From positions 1 to 22,060 of the forward strand of contig CAYPDM010000024.1 in NCBI GenBank assembly GCA_964409485.1: a DNA stretch of 22,060 nucleotides, in the 5' to 3' direction. The number at the start of each line of letters is the position of its first letter. The first letter of the stretch is position 1. This DNA comes from JAFGPF01 sp964409485 (GTDB taxonomy: Bacteria > Chloroflexota > Dehalococcoidia > Dehalococcoidales > RBG-16-60-22). Under the pieces are notes generated by a model. The model searched no databases. It saw nothing but the letters and a program-made list of their open reading frames with translations, and had not been told where the DNA came from. Both the position numbers and the translations under genes were made by a program. Shown here in pieces: positions 1-6,289 of this stretch.

Positions 1-35
1 AAGGCTTTCAGCAGGAGAGGGGGAAAAGTTTTTAA

Positions 36-56
36 AAGAGGGGCTGCGCCCCTCTT
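36..56 (-). terminator. Perfect 9-bp hairpin, terminator-like on the - strand
   Basis: AAGAGGGGC and GCCCCTCTT form a perfect 9-bp stem around a 3-nt TGC loop. Read on the - strand it is followed by an AT-rich tract with short T runs, as in an intrinsic terminator. No - strand gene ends just upstream of it within the window, so it may instead be an interspersed intergenic palindrome. The hairpin is seen directly; the function is inferred. Confidence 0.45.
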
Positions 57-115
57 AAGCACCCCGCTAGGCGAGTTTACATAATTGTATTGACTGTTTG
101 AGGTATAATGGGGGT

Positions 116-823
116 ATGAAAGCCATCAAAAGTTTATCAAAAAGAATTTACAACTTGTTCAAGAAAATCATAACAGACCACTCTATTAAGATAGTATTTA
201 TAATTTTCCTCGTGGTGGCTGTATATTTTATTAAGATGGCAAGGAGTGACACGAGTTTAGCAAATGCTCTAGTTGCTTTTGGAACATTAATACTTGCTTT
301 AGTAACTGCCTTAAGCATCTTAAATTCCATCAATCGAGAAAAACGTGACAGAAAAGAACGCTTATTTAATGAAATTATTGGGTGGGCTGAAAATATAATA
401 AAAAGTGGTTATTCGGAAGATATAGACCACACTAAGCTAGGAACTATTAATGATCAACAGCAAGAATTTGCATATATCAACGATGTATTTTCCAGAATTT
501 CAACTAATTATGGAAAAATGAAAATAAAGAGTATATCTATTATAGAGGATGCGACATATTTAGGTGAAGAGTTATTAGGAGATGTAACGAAATTATCCAA
601 TTACCTTTTTAATTATTCAGAAGAAATAGACTACATATTAGGAACGTCTGAAAAAGAGAAAGAATATAGGTATAAATTGAAATATAATAATCCTGAAGCT
701 TGCGAAGAAATAAAGAGGCGAATGTCTAGTTCAAGAGAAATATTAATTAATCAACCAGAAAAAATGGACTTACTTGCAGAAAAAATAATCAAACAAGCAA
801 CAAACATGAAGCATAACATATGA
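116..823 (+). CDS. Hypothetical two-helix membrane protein, AT-rich
   Basis: A 235-residue protein I do not recognise. The ATG at 116 is preferred over an upstream in-frame TTG at 98, because GAGG (100-103) and a G run lie just before it. The N-terminus is Lys-rich, followed by two hydrophobic segments at about residues 24-40 and 49-69, then a highly charged cytoplasmic region rich in Lys and Glu that looks helical. No enzymatic motif is visible. Base composition is strikingly AT-rich, with runs of AAA, ATA and TTA codons, unlike the GC-balanced genes elsewhere in the window. Recent horizontal acquisition is a fair inference. It stands alone: no same-strand gene lies within 1.4 kb downstream. 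Confidence 0.7.
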   Translation: MKAIKSLSKRIYNLFKKIITDHSIKIVFIIFLVVAVYFIKMARSDTSLANALVAFGTLILALVTALSILNSINREKRDRKERLFNEIIGWAENIIKSGYSEDIDHTKLGTINDQQQEFAYINDVFSRISTNYGKMKIKSISIIEDATYLGEELLGDVTKLSNYLFNYSEEIDYILGTSEKEKEYRYKLKYNNPEACEEIKRRMSSSREILINQPEKMDLLAEKIIKQATNMKHNI

Positions 824-1241
824 TAAATTTTTATATCAACGTTGAAAAGCCAAAAAAACATTGAAGTCGCAGAAACCAACGCCCTGAAATCGAAATCTGG
901 GAGACTTAAGGGATTTTTCCGCGGGAAATATCGCGGGGATTTTTACTTTATGGGTTCAGGCCTCCAGGATATTATAAAAGGAAGTAGGGGGAGGGTTTGC
1001 CCAGCCGGGCCCACCAGCGGGAACACCACTGGAAATATTGTCAGAAAAAAAAGAGCGGGTGGTTTTACCGGGACGTTAAAACGTACGGATTGTTCACATA
1101 AAACACTATCTTTATTATGTCAACCCCTGAAAGACAAGTATTATGGGGCGCACAATATATGTTATGTAGTGTTACACACGTAGAATAAATAATTTACATA
1201 ATAATGTCGGGTGCTCCCCTGTTTGTTTTTATTCGGATTCT
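824..1241. other. 418-bp gene-poor stretch
   Basis: No convincing gene is seen. A TTG-started 113-codon frame (842-1183) lacks a ribosome site and has unnatural composition. A short stem CCGCG (919-923) / CGCGG (932-936) is followed by five T residues (940-944). It could terminate transcription from the gene ending at 823, though it lies about 95 nt downstream. The rest shows nothing identifiable. Confidence 0.4.
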
Positions 1242-1499
1242 TTATTTAATATCCAGCGTGCTGGAAATCAGCTTCTTCAACTCCAGCAGTTTGGATTTCG
1301 CCGCGGCAACTTGCTTATCGGATAGAGACATGTTCAGCAGAAGGTTCTCCAGTTCACTTATCAGCAACTGAATTTCCACGTGCTTCCTCGCTTCGGAAGT
1401 CTTAATGTCCCGCTTGATATTCCTTTTCCTGATAAAGTCCTGGATATTCCCCGTAAGCATGGCCCTTTTATCAGGATGCTCGTGCTTCTTATTTACCAT
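1242..1499 (-). CDS. Small coiled-coil hypothetical protein
   Basis: An 85-residue soluble protein of unknown function. The N-terminal half is strongly basic (many Lys, Arg and His). The C-terminal half is a leucine-rich amphipathic helix (about residues 45-82), likely a coiled coil. A weak AAAGAGA ribosome site precedes the ATG. It lies 68 bp downstream of the iron-sulfur flavoprotein gene on the same strand and could be co-transcribed with it. No Cys residues, signal peptide or membrane segment are visible. The function cannot be guessed; a small nucleic-acid-binding or oligomerising protein would fit the charge pattern, but that is speculation. Confidence 0.6.
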   Translation of the reverse strand: MVNKKHEHPDKRAMLTGNIQDFIRKRNIKRDIKTSEARKHVEIQLLISELENLLLNMSLSDKQVAAAKSKLLELKKLISSTLDIK

Positions 1500-1567
1500 T
1501 GGTTATCTCTTTTTATCGGATTTTGTTACTTACCTGAATATTACCATAGACGCGGGCCGCGTGAACA

Positions 1568-2134
1568 TCAGCCCAGTTTCTTTACCATCTCAACAACATC
1601 TTTACCGGCGGCGCGGGCCTCCTCCATCGCCGTTGTGCCGATTCCGGCCCCCTCGCCAGTTTTAACATCGCCTTTTTCGCGTCCGTAACCGATTGCCCCC
1701 TGCACCGGCATCATCCCCTGGACGATGAACCAGCCGTAGAGCTGCACGCGGGTCTGTCCGCCGCCTATCTTTCTCAACGTAAGCACGGAAGCCGCCGCTT
1801 TACCCTTCAACTGGTGGTCCTTCAGATAGCAGAAAGTACGGTCGATGATGGCTTTGGCCTGCGCGGTGACATAATTAAAATATACCGGACTACCGAAAAT
1901 TATCGCGTCCGCCGCCTCCATTTTGGGATATAACGACTGCATATCGTCGTTTATCTTGCACTTGCCCGTCTTAAAGCAGCTATGACAGCCGTCACATCCC
2001 GCGATATTCTTATCATGTACCAGGAAGATATCCGTTTCCGCCCCCAGCTCTCGTGCCGACGCCAGGGCCTCCTCTATCATTATCTCGGTATTACCGCCCT
2101 TGCGCGGGCTGCCGACTATTCCCAGAACCTTCAT
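1568..2134 (-). CDS. Iron-sulfur flavoprotein, NADPH-dependent FMN reductase family
   Basis: This is a 188-residue flavodoxin-fold protein of the iron-sulfur flavoprotein (Isf) family common in anaerobes. The N-terminus shows the FMN phosphate loop GSPRKGGNT at residues 8-16. A compact CX2CX2CX5C cluster motif (C47, C50, C53, C59) is the Isf signature for a [4Fe-4S] cluster. GSPVYFNYVT in mid-protein matches the second flavin-contact loop. In the family, the flavin and cluster move electrons between reduced ferredoxin and acceptors such as O2 or peroxide; the partner here is unknown. An excellent ribosome site (AAAGGAGG) precedes the ATG. The gene is divergent from the small secreted protein at 2291 and shares its regulatory region. 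Confidence 0.88.
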   Translation of the reverse strand: MKVLGIVGSPRKGGNTEIMIEEALASARELGAETDIFLVHDKNIAGCDGCHSCFKTGKCKINDDMQSLYPKMEAADAIIFGSPVYFNYVTAQAKAIIDRTFCYLKDHQLKGKAAASVLTLRKIGGGQTRVQLYGWFIVQGMMPVQGAIGYGREKGDVKTGEGAGIGTTAMEEARAAGKDVVEMVKKLG

Positions 2135-2161
2135 GTTAGCTACCTCCTTTGCTACCCAATT

Positions 2162-2190
2162 AGTATAGGCATTCGGAGCCTTTTACGCAA
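2162..2190 (-). promoter_or_regulatory. Probable promoter of the iron-sulfur flavoprotein gene
   Basis: On the - strand, TTGCGT (2185-2190) and TATACT (2162-2167) are separated by 17 bp and lie just upstream of the AAAGGAGG ribosome site. The -10 box matches consensus at five of six positions; the -35 box is weak, which would suit activator control from the nearby 11-bp repeats. Confidence 0.5.
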
Positions 2191-2215
2191 ACCTGCCTGC
2201 CGGGCTTTATGAAAA

Positions 2216-2248
2216 CTTAATCAAACCTTAATTAAACCTTAATAAAAA
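2216..2248. promoter_or_regulatory. Three 11-bp direct repeats, response-regulator-type operator
   Basis: Units at 2216-2226, 2227-2237 and 2238-2248 read CTTAATCAAAC, CTTAATTAAAC and CTTAATAAAAA. The 11-bp head-to-tail spacing is what PhoB/OmpR-family dimers bind. The array lies between two divergent promoters, about 25 bp from the -35 box of the leftward one and directly upstream of the weak -35 region of the rightward one. The repeats are seen directly; the binding protein is inferred. Confidence 0.5.
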
Positions 2249-2275
2249 TGTATTCGCCGTGCCGCCGGGCTCTAA

Positions 2276-2281
2276 TATAAT
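2276..2281 (+). promoter_or_regulatory. -10 element of the transglutaminase-like gene
   Basis: A perfect TATAAT lies 9 bp before the ATG at 2291. The hexamer 17 bp upstream (TTCGCC, 2253-2258) is a poor -35 box. With so short a spacing the mRNA would be nearly leaderless, which agrees with the absence of any ribosome site. Confidence 0.45.
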
Positions 2282-2290
2282 GAAAATAGT

Positions 2291-2704
2291 ATGGGGAATT
2301 TCAGCGGCGGCATCTTTAAAATCGTGACTTTCGTCTTTATCGCAATGATTATAATGCTTACATTGCCCCGGTTAAGTCCGGTTATTTTCCCGGCTCTCCC
2401 GGAGCCTTCACCGGAGTTCGATTGCGATGACGGCACGCTAAGTATGTACCGGCACTTCGAGAACCTGGGAATCGATTCCACGCCGATTGTCGGCAACCTG
2501 GACATGGACGGCGAAGAATATATGGACTGCAATCATGTCTGGTTGCTGGTAAAATCCGGCGACAAGGACATTGCCTACGACTGGGGAGTGCCGCGCTTCG
2601 ACCGCCAGCACTACGAGGGTTATACCATAAGTCTGGACTATCTAAAGTACGCCGTGGCGGAGGATAACCAGGGCGCGGGTTTTGCTACGAAACTCAAAAA
2701 ATAG
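2291..2704 (+). CDS. Membrane-anchored small protein with transglutaminase-like Cys-His-Asp set
   Basis: A 137-residue protein with one N-terminal hydrophobic segment (about residues 8-28), best read as a signal anchor or uncleaved signal peptide, followed by a Pro-rich linker and an outside domain. In the domain, C45 (in FDCDDGT) starts a helix, H82 lies in CNHVWLLV and D97 in AYDWG. This order and spacing is that of the transglutaminase-like cysteine peptidase fold, where Cys, His and Asp form the catalytic triad. The domain is shorter than most family members, so it may be a minimal or degenerate form. No ribosome site precedes the ATG; a TATAAT is only 9 bp upstream, suggesting a near-leaderless mRNA. 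A start at Met19 would destroy the membrane segment and is less likely. The substrate is unknown. Confidence 0.65.
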   Translation: MGNFSGGIFKIVTFVFIAMIIMLTLPRLSPVIFPALPEPSPEFDCDDGTLSMYRHFENLGIDSTPIVGNLDMDGEEYMDCNHVWLLVKSGDKDIAYDWGVPRFDRQHYEGYTISLDYLKYAVAEDNQGAGFATKLKK

Positions 2705-2713
2705 CCTGAAAAG

Positions 2714-2785
2714 TGGGCTCGGTAGGATTCGAACCTACGACCAACCGGTTATGAGCCGGCCGCTCTGCCGCTGAGCTACGAGCCC
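2714..2785 (-). tRNA. tRNA-Met (CAT), elongator type
   Basis: On the - strand the gene folds completely. It has acceptor GGGCTCG paired to CGAGCCC, D stem GCTC/GAGC, anticodon loop CTCATAA with anticodon CAT, and T stem GTAGG/CCTAC around TTCGAAT. Discriminator A is followed by CTT, so CCA is not encoded. The anticodon stem lacks the three G-C pairs of initiator tRNA, so this is elongator Met. A lysidine-modified tRNA-Ile2 also reads CAT and cannot be fully excluded. Confidence 0.93.
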
Positions 2786-2844
2786 CTGTTTAATGCGGGT
2801 TTCCGGGCACTCTCCCCCTTGATAACTCCCCTGCCCGTCTCATT

Positions 2845-2874
2845 ATTTTACTCTGACCGCACCCTCAATATCAA
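2845..2874 (-). promoter_or_regulatory. Probable promoter of tRNA-Met
   Basis: On the - strand, TTGATA (2869-2874) and TAAAAT (2845-2850) each match consensus at five of six positions and are 18 bp apart. The tRNA starts about 60 nt downstream. The remaining intergenic sequence up to 3065 holds only the LivG-unit promoter and a 60-codon frame (2881-3063) without coding character. Confidence 0.55.
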
Positions 2875-3000
2875 GGGATAATGTATTCTCTCTTATCCCG
2901 TAAAATCTTTATAGACAGGCGTTTTTTTAAGAAAGCCGCGGGAACCCCCGGGGTCATAACAAAAGGGTTTGTATATTATGTAAACTTGTATCCCTTCCGT

Positions 3001-3029
3001 TTGAATTACAGCCTGAATAATAGTAATAT
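3001..3029 (+). promoter_or_regulatory. Probable promoter of the Cys4 protein / LivG unit
   Basis: TTGAAT (3001-3006) and TAATAT (3024-3029) are separated by exactly 17 bp, each matching consensus at four of six positions. They are followed about 20 nt on by a G run that could serve as the ribosome site of the ATG at 3066. Confidence 0.45.
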
Positions 3030-3065
3030 AGGTAAAGCAAAAAACGGGGGGAATCGACTCTAAAC

Positions 3066-3311
3066 ATGGCCGACTGGCAAGTTACCGCGACGACTATTTA
3101 CTGCGATGCCGTTGATGATGAAGTGACATTGATAGTATCGGCGGATGGCGCGGTAAAATGCACCGGCTTTCAAAGGTACTTAAAGCCCGGTAAAGAAACG
3201 TCTAAAGAAATGAAAGAGAAAAGCAGGCGGTTGGGTAAGCAAATTGAGTGCCAGGGATTGGATTGTATCAGGGTAACGGAATACAAAGATAGTCTGCTGG
3301 GTAAGAAGTGA
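3066..3311 (+). CDS. Small Cys4 protein coupled to LivG
   Basis: An 81-residue cytoplasmic protein of unknown function. Four cysteines are spread as two pairs: C13 and C32 in the N-terminal half, C62 and C67 (ECQGLDC) in the C-terminal half, suggesting a zinc or Fe-S site. The middle is a Lys-rich helical stretch. The stop codon overlaps the GTG start of the LivG-type ATPase by four bases (GTGA), so the two are probably translationally coupled and share the promoter at 3001-3029. The ribosome site is only a G run 14 nt before the ATG, so expression may be modest. It might be a regulator or accessory factor for the transporter; nothing in the sequence decides this. Confidence 0.7.
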   Translation: MADWQVTATTIYCDAVDDEVTLIVSADGAVKCTGFQRYLKPGKETSKEMKEKSRRLGKQIECQGLDCIRVTEYKDSLLGKK

Positions 3312-4159
3312 CGATATCAGATACAGATAATACCAAACAAAGCAGCCCCGGCGAGGCCAGGATAAAGATTGAAAACCTTTCACTCTCCTTCGGCGGTGTG
3401 AGGTCTCTGATCGATATTAACGTAGATGTCAGGGATAAGGAAATCCTGGCTATCATAGGACCCAATGGCGCCGGTAAGACCTGCCTGCTGAACTGTATAA
3501 ACGGTTTTTACAAGCCGCAGCAGGGAGAAATATACTTTGAGGGCAGGAGAATTACCCGCATACGCCCGGATAAAGCCGCCAGAATGGGTCTCGCCAGGAC
3601 CTTCCAGAACATTGAGCTTTATACCGGTTTGAGTACCCTGGATAACATTATGGCGGCCCGTCATGTCTTGATGAAGCAGAACGTGGTCAGCAGCGCCCTG
3701 TATTTCGGGTGGGCGCACAAAGAAGAAATCGTCCACCGCAAGACAGTGGAAGATATAATAGATTTTCTGGAAATAGAATCGATTCGTAAAACTACCGTCG
3801 GCGTTCTACCCTACGGAATGCGTAAACGCGTGGAATTGGGCCGGGCCTTAGCCCTGGAACCCAAGGTTTTACTCCTCGATGAACCGATGGCGGGTATGAA
3901 CCTGGAGGAAAAAGAGGATATTGCCCGCTTTATCATAGATATCTTTGAAGGCCAGGGCGTTACCTATCCGGATACCCCCGTTTTACAGGACGGCGTCAGT
4001 TGCATCGTTCTTGTTGAGCATGACATGGGGGTGGTCATGGATATCGCCGACCGCATTATCGTTCTGGACTTCGGTCGTAAAATTGCCGAGGGTACGCCTG
4101 AAGAAATCAAGAACAACCCGGAAGTCATCGCCGCTTACCTGGGTGAGGAAAAGAAGTAG
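3308..4159 (+). CDS. livG: Branched-chain-type ABC transporter ATP-binding protein (LivG family)
   Basis: A 283-residue ATPase of the LivG family that would drive the LivH/LivM permease pair encoded on the opposite strand. Walker A is GPNGAGKT at residues 51-58. The Q-loop region is ARTFQNIELY and the signature is a LivG-like variant (LPYGMRKRVELGRAL). Walker B is LLLDEP and the H-loop is LVEHDMG. The C-terminus (GRKIAEGTPEEI) is the family tail. An insertion of about 12 residues (TYPDTPVLQDGV) sits just before the H-loop strand; the E. coli protein lacks it. The GTG start overlaps the preceding gene by four bases. It ends 12 bp from the convergent PaaK-like gene. Separation of LivG onto its own + strand unit, apart from LivF, H, M and K, is unusual. 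Confidence 0.93.
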   Translation: MTISDTDNTKQSSPGEARIKIENLSLSFGGVRSLIDINVDVRDKEILAIIGPNGAGKTCLLNCINGFYKPQQGEIYFEGRRITRIRPDKAARMGLARTFQNIELYTGLSTLDNIMAARHVLMKQNVVSSALYFGWAHKEEIVHRKTVEDIIDFLEIESIRKTTVGVLPYGMRKRVELGRALALEPKVLLLDEPMAGMNLEEKEDIARFIIDIFEGQGVTYPDTPVLQDGVSCIVLVEHDMGVVMDIADRIIVLDFGRKIAEGTPEEIKNNPEVIAAYLGEEKK

Positions 4160-4171
4160 CCGTTCCTCGCC

Positions 4172-5449
4172 CTATTCCCACTTCCTCTCGTCCACTATCC
4201 CCTGTTTGTCCTCCGGAATACTCCCCGCCTCCACGAACTCGATTTTATCGGCCTTGATGCGGCAGATGTCCTGGAACTTTTTATTTATACCTTCGGAAAG
4301 CCTTGCTGTATCCGTGTCCTTGTCCTTAAGTTCAAGTCTCAAGGTGATTTCGTCGCGGTGCTGGCGCCGCCCCACGATTAGCTGGTATCGGGCGACCTGC
4401 TTGAAGCTCGTAATCGCCTGCTCCGCCTGCTTCGCCACCACGAACATTCCCCGCACCTTTACCGCGTCCCCTGCCCTGCCGACGATGCCCGTAATACGGT
4501 GGGCGGTCCGGCCGCACGGGCATTGTTCCGTAATATACGAGGAAAGGTCGCCGGTGCCGAAGCGGATAAGCCCCCAGTCCTTATTGAAAAGCTGCGTGGT
4601 GACGATTTCGCCGATTTCGCCGGGAGCAAGCTGTTTCCCCGTTTCCGGGTCGACTATCTCCGTTACATACTCGTCCATGAGGTGCATGCCGGACTTTTGC
4701 CGGCACTCGTAAGCGATGGCGCCGCCCGGCTCGGTGACGGCGTAGGCCTGGTACGTATCGATGTCGTAGTCTCCCTCGAAGGTCTTGCGGAGGGAAGGCG
4801 GCAGCATCTCACCGGTGAACCAGGCGCGCTTGAGAGAAAAATCACGCTTTATGTCAAGTGCCATTTCCTCCGCGCGCTTGATAAGGGTCATTAAGAAGCT
4901 GGGCGTCCCCACGAAGCCGGTGACCTTAAGGTCTTTCATAATCTGTATCTGTAGGTCGGTATTGCCGGTGCCGGCCACCACCACCGTCGCCCCGCAGTCG
5001 CGTATGGCCTCGTGAAACAGGATACCCGCCGGGGACATGTGGTAGGTGAACGTGTTGACCGCCACGTCGCCCTTTCTGAATCCTGCCGCCCAGAAAGACT
5101 TGGCAAACCATTTGATGCCGGAGGGCTGAATCTCGTATATCGGCCCGGGTGAAATAAAGGTGCGCTCGATGTCATTGAGGGGTAGGGCCGCGACTCCCCC
5201 GTAAGGCAGGTTCTCTTTCTGCATCTCAACAAGGTCGGTCTTGCGGGTCACCGGCAGCTTTTCCATGTCTTTTACCGTGCGAATCTGTTCGGGGCTTACC
5301 CCCGCCCCGTCGAAGAGCTTTTTCACGGCGGGAGAGTATTTATAAGTATGCTGTATATGCTCCGCCAGCTTGCGGTCCTGGTACTGCTTCCGGGCTACCG
5401 CTGACATCGTTTCCAGTTCGTCGAAGAATTCATCCTTCCTTACAGCCAT
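4172..5449 (-). CDS. PaaK-like adenylate-forming CoA ligase, P-loop-less variant
   Basis: This 425-residue protein of the phenylacetate-CoA ligase family is predicted to activate a carboxylic acid to its CoA thioester via an acyl-adenylate. Family landmarks are an N-terminal helical region with PAVKKLFDGAG, YQAYAVTEPGG (the adenine and acyl site loop), RFGTGDLS, CPCGRTAHR and GRAGDAVKVRGMFV leading to the C-terminal lid. The usual Ser/Thr/Gly-rich P-loop (SSGTTG) is absent; the equivalent position reads FISPGPIYE. The ATG has a good AGGAG site and overlaps the LivF stop by 10 bases, so it is the last gene of the transporter operon. Phenylacetate itself as substrate is not proven; aromatic or branched acids are possible. 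Confidence 0.85.
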   Translation of the reverse strand: MAVRKDEFFDELETMSAVARKQYQDRKLAEHIQHTYKYSPAVKKLFDGAGVSPEQIRTVKDMEKLPVTRKTDLVEMQKENLPYGGVAALPLNDIERTFISPGPIYEIQPSGIKWFAKSFWAAGFRKGDVAVNTFTYHMSPAGILFHEAIRDCGATVVVAGTGNTDLQIQIMKDLKVTGFVGTPSFLMTLIKRAEEMALDIKRDFSLKRAWFTGEMLPPSLRKTFEGDYDIDTYQAYAVTEPGGAIAYECRQKSGMHLMDEYVTEIVDPETGKQLAPGEIGEIVTTQLFNKDWGLIRFGTGDLSSYITEQCPCGRTAHRITGIVGRAGDAVKVRGMFVVAKQAEQAITSFKQVARYQLIVGRRQHRDEITLRLELKDKDTDTARLSEGINKKFQDICRIKADKIEFVEAGSIPEDKQGIVDERKWE

Positions 5450-6231
5450 CTCTTTCTCCTCTTGTAGTGCTTCACTTCGCGGTAGCTTTTCTTGGTGCCG
5501 AGAGACGAAAGCCCTATGTAAAATTCTTTTACGTCCTCGTTGTTCTTCAGGAAATCGGCGGTGCCGTCAAGCACGACCCGCCCGTTCTCCATGACGTAGC
5601 CGTAATGTGAAATGCTCAAGGCAATACGGACATTCTGTTCCACGAGCAGGACTGATGTTTTTTGCTCGGTATTGAAACGCCGGATAATGTCATATATTTC
5701 TTCCACCAGGAGCGGCGCGAGGCCCAGCGACGGCTCGTCCAGCATCATCAGCCTGGGTGTGGCCATCATCGCCCGGCCGATGACGAGCATTTGCTGCTCT
5801 CCGCCGGAAAGGTAGCCGGCCGTGTTCCTGCGGAGCTCTTTCAGGCGGGGAAAGTAGTCGTAGACCATTTCCAGGTCCTGCCTGACGGCGTGGCGGTCGC
5901 GGCGGTTATGCGCGCCTACTATCAGGTTTTCCTCGGTGTTGAGGTGCTCGAAGACGTGGCGGCCTTCCAGCGCCTGGATGATACCCAGTTTCCCTATCTC
6001 TTCAGCGTTTTTCTTATCTATTCTCTCGCCGTTCCACTCGATGCTGCCGTCGCTTACTTCCCCCTCCTCGATGTGAAGCAGCCCCGATATCGCCTTGAGG
6101 GTGGTGCTCTTGCCGGCGCCGTTGGCCCCGAGGAGCGCGATTATCGCGCCGTCTTCTATGGCCATGGATACGCCGTGCAATACCCTTATGACATTGAGAT
6201 AGGTAACCTCAATGCTGTTCAACTTGAGCAT
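5440..6231 (-). CDS. livF: Branched-chain-type ABC transporter ATP-binding protein (LivF family)
   Basis: This 263-residue ATPase is the partner of the LivG protein encoded at 3308. Walker A is GANGAGKS at residues 35-42. The signature motif is a canonical LSGGEQQ, Walker B is MMLDEP followed by SLGLAP, and the H-loop position is VEQN as in LivF proteins (Gln replaces His, normal for the family). A basic tail of about 16 residues extends beyond the usual C-terminus. The ribosome site AGGGGAG lies inside a small hairpin in the gap after the binding-protein gene. The gene lies downstream of the lipoprotein gene in the operon and overlaps the PaaK-like start. Confidence 0.93.
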   Translation of the reverse strand: MLKLNSIEVTYLNVIRVLHGVSMAIEDGAIIALLGANGAGKSTTLKAISGLLHIEEGEVSDGSIEWNGERIDKKNAEEIGKLGIIQALEGRHVFEHLNTEENLIVGAHNRRDRHAVRQDLEMVYDYFPRLKELRRNTAGYLSGGEQQMLVIGRAMMATPRLMMLDEPSLGLAPLLVEEIYDIIRRFNTEQKTSVLLVEQNVRIALSISHYGYVMENGRVVLDGTADFLKNNEDVKEFYIGLSSLGTKKSYREVKHYKRRKRWL

Positions 6232-6241
6232 ATTTAGTTCT

Positions 6242-6278
6242 CCCCTGCGGGGTGGGGGCTCCGCCGCGGCGGAGCCCC
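6242..6278 (-). promoter_or_regulatory. Intercistronic double hairpin between livK-type gene and livF
   Basis: GGGGCTCCGCC (6255-6265) and GGCGGAGCCCC (6268-6278) form a perfect 11-bp stem with a 2-nt loop. Beside it, CCCC TGC GGGG (6242-6252) forms a second small stem whose arm includes part of the LivF ribosome site (on the - strand AGGGGAG). No T tract follows, so this is not a simple terminator. It may protect the binding-protein mRNA from decay and damp LivF translation. Confidence 0.55.
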
Positions 6279-6289
6279 GTATCTACATT

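Noticed and set aside
842..1183. 113-codon + strand frame with TTG start
   Set aside because: No ribosome site, odd composition, spans a hairpin with a T run, and shows no domain or hydrophobic pattern.
2216..2248. CRISPR or minisatellite
   Set aside because: Three 11-bp units without spacers are far too short for a CRISPR array and lie in a promoter region; operator is the better reading.
2881..3063. 60-codon + strand frame before the Cys4 protein
   Set aside because: It overlaps the promoter of the next gene and the tRNA upstream region, and looks like translated AT-rich intergenic DNA.
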